Below, one piece after another: positions 60,279 through 63,266 of a stretch of 63,266 nt of DNA. A program made the translations under genes and the position numbers. Below the pieces are notes generated by a model. That model made no database searches. It was not told the origin of the DNA and saw only the letters and a program-made list of their open reading frames with translations. This DNA comes from Gammaproteobacteria bacterium (GTDB lineage Bacteria; Pseudomonadota; Gammaproteobacteria; Steroidobacterales; Steroidobacteraceae), in assembly GCA_028870635.1 (NCBI GenBank), contig JAGWPE010000025.1, forward strand, positions 1-63,266, in the 5' to 3' direction. The first letter of the stretch is position 1. Every line of letters begins with the position of its first letter.

Positions 60279-63089
60279 TCAGTGCGCCTCGTCCCAGTTG
60301 GCTCCCGTGCCGATATCGACCCGCAGCGGCACGCGCAGCTCCGCGGCCGATGTCATTCGCTCCCGGACTGCTTCCGCAACCGACTCCACCGCATCGCTAC
60401 GCACCTCCAGCACCAGCTCGTCGTGCACCTGCATGATGAGCCGAGCGGGCGCGTCCTCGCGGGCACACCATGCATCGACCGCGATCATGGCCCGCTTGAT
60501 GATATCGGCCGCGGTGCCCTGCATGGGCGCATTGATGGCGCTGCGCTCCGCGTACTGCCGCGTCTGGGCGTTGCCGGAGCGGATGTCCGGCAGGTATAGG
60601 CGTCGGCCGTACACCGTCTCGACGAAACCGCGCTCGCGCGCCTGCCTGCGCGTCTCGTCCATGAAGCGCCGCACCCCGGGATAGCGCTGGAAGTAGCGCT
60701 CCACATAGGTCTGCGCCGCGCCGCGCTCGATACCGAGCTGGCGCGCGAGCCCGAACGGTGACATGCCGTAGATGAGGCCGAAGTTGATGGTCTTCGCGGT
60801 CCGCCGCTGATCCGCCGTGACCTCCGCGAGCGGCGCCCCGAACACCTCCGCCGCGGTTGCCTGATGGACGTCACGGTCCTCCGCGAAGGCGGCCAGCAGG
60901 CCTTCGTCGCCGGAGAGGTGCGCCATGATGCGCAGCTCGATCTGCGAGTAGTCCGCCGCCATGAGCAGGTAGCCGGGTGGAGCGATGAAGGCCTGGCGGA
61001 TGCGCCGGCCCTCGGCGCGGCGGATGGGAATGTTCTGCAGGTTGGGATCGGTCGAGGAGAGCCTGCCGGTCTGCGCCACCGCCTGGTGATAGGAAGTGTG
61101 GATCCTGCCGGTGCGCGGGTTGATCTGCTCCGGCAGCTTGTCGGTGTAGGTGGATTTGAGCTTGGCCAGCGCCCGGTAGTCGAGCACGATCCGCGGCAGC
61201 GCGTAGGAAGCGGCGAGCTCCTCCAACACGTCCTCCGCCGTGGACGGCTGCCCGGTAGGAGTCTTGCGCAGCACGGGCAGCCCCAGCTTCTCGAAGAGCA
61301 CCTGCTGCAGCTGTTTCGGCGAGTCGACGTTGATGTCGTAGCCGGCCTCGCGCCGCGCCTGCTGCAACAGATCCTGCAGCTGGGCCGCGAATCTCGAGCT
61401 CTGCTGCCTCAGGAGCTCGCGATCGACCAGCACGCCCCGGCGCTCCATGCGCGCGAGCACCGGCACGAGCGGCTGCTCGATCTCCTCGTACAGCGCTTTC
61501 AGCGCCGGAATGCTCTCGATCTTCGGCCAGAGCGCCCGATGCAGACACAGTGTGACGTCGGCGTCCTCGGCAGCGTACTCCGAGGCGCGCTCCACCGGCA
61601 CCTGACTGAAGCCGATCTGCTTCGCGCCCTTGCCGGTCACGTCCTCGTAGGTGATGGTGCGCAGCCCGAGATAACAGAGCGCCGCCGAGTCCATGTCATG
61701 CCGGGTGCCTACGCTGTTCCAGACGTAGGACTCCAGCATGGTGTCATATCGCATCCCGGCCAGGCGGATGCCGTGATTGCACAGCACGTGGGCATCGTAC
61801 TTGAGGTGATGGCCCAGCTTCGGCTTCTCCGGATCCTCCAGGATGGGCTTGAGCGCCTCCAGAGCCCGCGCGCGCTCGATCTGCGGCGGCGCGCCCGCAT
61901 AGTCGTGGCCCAGCGGGAGGTAGGCGGCGCTGCCCGACTCGACGCAAAAGGAAACACCGACGATCTCGGCGGCCATGTAGTCGAGGCTCGTCGTCTCCGT
62001 GTCGAGGGCGATCAGCTCCGCCTCGCGCAGCTTCGCGATCCAACGCTCGAGGTCCTCCCACCGGACCAGCGTCTCGTAATTCCTGGCCACTGCCGGCGGG
62101 GGAGCCGCGGCGGGGCCATCCGGCGGCCTCCCCACGGCCATGGGCGCAGCGGCGCCGGCGGACTGCTCGGCAGCACCGATCGTGGCCGCCTGCCCGCGAT
62201 CGATCGACGTGCCTCCCACTGACTCGCCGCCGCCGCCGTCGAGCTGGCGCAGCAGCGATCGCAGCTCGTACCTCGTGTAGAGCTCGCGCAGCCGCTCGGT
62301 ATCCGGCTGCGCCGGCACCAGCTCCTCCAGCGTCACGGGCAGCTCGAGGTCGCTGTGGATGGTGGCGAGCTTGCGTGACAGCTCGAGGGTCTCGAGGCCC
62401 GCGCGCAGGTTCTCGCCGACCTTGCCGCTCACCTCCTGCACGTTGCGGACGAGGTTGCCCAGGGTCCCATACTGGTTGAGCAGCTTCGCGGCAGTCTTCG
62501 GGCCCACTTTATCGATGCCGGGAATGTTGTCGGAGCTGTCGCCCACCAGGGCGAGGTAATCGATGATCTGCTCCGGGAAGACATCGAACTTGGCCTTGAC
62601 CCCGGCACGGTCGAGCATTGTGTTGCTCATCGTGTTGACCAGGGTGATCGACCCGTCGACCAGTTGGGCCATGTCCTTGTCGCCTGTCGAGATGAGCACG
62701 ATCTGGCCGGCGCGCGCCGCGCGGCAGGCCAGCGTTCCGATGACATCGTCGGCCTCGACGCCTGTGACACGCAACAGAGGCAACCCCTGGGCGCGCAGGA
62801 TGGCGAGCAGCGGCTCGATCTGCGCGCGCAGGTCATCCGACATCGGCTGGCGGTGCGCCTTGTACTCCGCGAAGAGATCGTCGCGAAAGGTCTTTCCGGG
62901 GGCATCGAACACCAGCGCGATGCGCTTCGGCCGGCACTCCTTCAGGAACTTGGCGAGCATGTTGAGCACGCCGAGCACCGCGCCGGTCGGCTCGCCGCGG
63001 GAATTGCTCAAGGCCGGCAGGGCGTGGAAGGCGCGATAGAGATAGGAGGACGCGTCGACCAGGACGAGGTCGGGAGAATCGGGGGGCAT
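60279..63089 (-). CDS. polA: DNA polymerase I
   Basis: 936 aa. 5'-3' exonuclease (about 1-290; VLVDASSYLYRAFHAL, STGDKDMAQLV, VGDSSDNIPG), 3'-5' proofreading domain with the acids retained (ALDTETTSLD), and a polymerase domain with motif A DYSQIELRIMAHLSGD, motif B RRTAKTINFGLIYG and motif C QVHDELVLEV. Between the exonucleases is an Ala/Gly/Pro-rich linker (about 290-335). Roles in Okazaki fragment processing and in filling gaps left by excision repair, matching the uvrA in this window. Confidence 0.97.
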   Translation of the reverse strand: MPPDSPDLVLVDASSYLYRAFHALPALSNSRGEPTGAVLGVLNMLAKFLKECRPKRIALVFDAPGKTFRDDLFAEYKAHRQPMSDDLRAQIEPLLAILRAQGLPLLRVTGVEADDVIGTLACRAARAGQIVLISTGDKDMAQLVDGSITLVNTMSNTMLDRAGVKAKFDVFPEQIIDYLALVGDSSDNIPGIDKVGPKTAAKLLNQYGTLGNLVRNVQEVSGKVGENLRAGLETLELSRKLATIHSDLELPVTLEELVPAQPDTERLRELYTRYELRSLLRQLDGGGGESVGGTSIDRGQAATIGAAEQSAGAAAPMAVGRPPDGPAAAPPPAVARNYETLVRWEDLERWIAKLREAELIALDTETTSLDYMAAEIVGVSFCVESGSAAYLPLGHDYAGAPPQIERARALEALKPILEDPEKPKLGHHLKYDAHVLCNHGIRLAGMRYDTMLESYVWNSVGTRHDMDSAALCYLGLRTITYEDVTGKGAKQIGFSQVPVERASEYAAEDADVTLCLHRALWPKIESIPALKALYEEIEQPLVPVLARMERRGVLVDRELLRQQSSRFAAQLQDLLQQARREAGYDINVDSPKQLQQVLFEKLGLPVLRKTPTGQPSTAEDVLEELAASYALPRIVLDYRALAKLKSTYTDKLPEQINPRTGRIHTSYHQAVAQTGRLSSTDPNLQNIPIRRAEGRRIRQAFIAPPGYLLMAADYSQIELRIMAHLSGDEGLLAAFAEDRDVHQATAAEVFGAPLAEVTADQRRTAKTINFGLIYGMSPFGLARQLGIERGAAQTYVERYFQRYPGVRRFMDETRRQARERGFVETVYGRRLYLPDIRSGNAQTRQYAERSAINAPMQGTAADIIKRAMIAVDAWCAREDAPARLIMQVHDELVLEVRSDAVESVAEAVRERMTSAAELRVPLRVDIGTGANWDEAH

Positions 63090-63143
63090 GGGGGGAGTAT
63101 ATCGGACCGGGCCGCAGTCAACCGAAAGCCGGCCCCGTGCGCT

Positions 63144-63266
63144 ATGGGGCTCATGGACAAGGGCCTCACACCGGCCATTGCGGCCAATCGATTCGGGCTC
63201 GGCGCCCGGCCGGGCGAGCTGGCCGCCATCGGGGACTCGGGACCCGACTGGCTGCGGGCGCAGCTC
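63144..63266 (+). CDS. DUF1800-family protein, N-terminal 41 codons (cut by the right edge)
   Basis: Open frame from ATG 63144 (or 63153) to the window end. AIAANRFGLGARPGELAAIG matches the start of DUF1800 proteins, often paired with DUF1501 genes. Divergent from polA. Only the first residues are visible, so the call rests on this motif. Confidence 0.7.
   Translation, partial: MGLMDKGLTPAIAANRFGLGARPGELAAIGDSGPDWLRAQL

Overview
The window is a GC-rich chromosomal segment of a bacterium, most likely a gammaproteobacterium of the Xanthomonadales / Nevskiales / Steroidobacter-like part of the tree. Support: a TamA-TamB outer-membrane pair, a PII gene behind an RpoN promoter with an NtrC-type dyad, DNA polymerase I with an intact proofreading motif, a FlhC-like regulator, and an arginine operon using an N-acylornithine carbamoyltransferase. 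I cannot place it to genus. No rRNA, tRNA, CRISPR array, prophage or insertion sequence is visible; the only mobile DNA is an intein and families of short hairpin repeats.

Layout. 1-9 kb: cardiolipin synthase (cut by the left edge), type II NADH dehydrogenase, flavin amine oxidase, a MarR regulator divergent from a ClC channel with CBS domains, and a cystathionine beta-synthase / cystathionine gamma-lyase-type pair. 9-15.4 kb: a double-length UvrA (two complete UvrA units, four ATPase sites) followed by a small zinc-ribbon protein. 15.5-24.3 kb: a SPOR-like protein behind a clear c-di-GMP-I riboswitch, an SDR-type protein, a transmembrane Ser/Thr kinase with TPR and PEGA-like regions, and a PA0069-type radical SAM protein interrupted by an intein inside its iron-sulfur cysteine motif. 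24-33 kb: FAD reductase, PII, quinone oxidoreductase, a receiver-histidine kinase, divergent ilvN and ilvB, glyoxalases (one carrying a histone-H1-like tail) and a thioesterase-like protein. 33-45 kb: oxidoreductase, small lipoprotein, an alpha/beta-hydrolase lacking its catalytic residues, ilvA, single-chain pyruvate carboxylase, isoaspartyl peptidase, a response regulator, a FlhC-like protein divergent from an unknown protein across two matching palindromes, nudC and an NRDE protein. 45.7-51.5 kb: tamA-tamB. 51.6-59.8 kb: argR-argG-(P-loop gene)-argC-argD-argF'-argB-argH. 59.8-63.3 kb: remnant of a nucleotidyltransferase toxin-antitoxin-like pair, polA, and the first codons of a DUF1800 gene.

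The part most likely to be new is the arginine operon. It contains no recognisable N-acetylglutamate synthase and no ArgE. It does contain an uncharacterised P-loop protein (DUF1611-like), and its carbamoyltransferase carries alanine at the position that separates acetyl-ornithine from succinyl-ornithine enzymes, with overall similarity closer to the Bacteroides succinyl-ornithine type. Together they suggest an N-succinyl (or otherwise N-acylated) arginine route in which the P-loop protein may make the acyl-glutamate. Other strong signals are the c-di-GMP riboswitch, the intein, the fused UvrA dimer, a four-hairpin repeat with compensatory base changes about 20 nt upstream of two different start codons, and the paired TTGGGWA...TWCCCAA operators.
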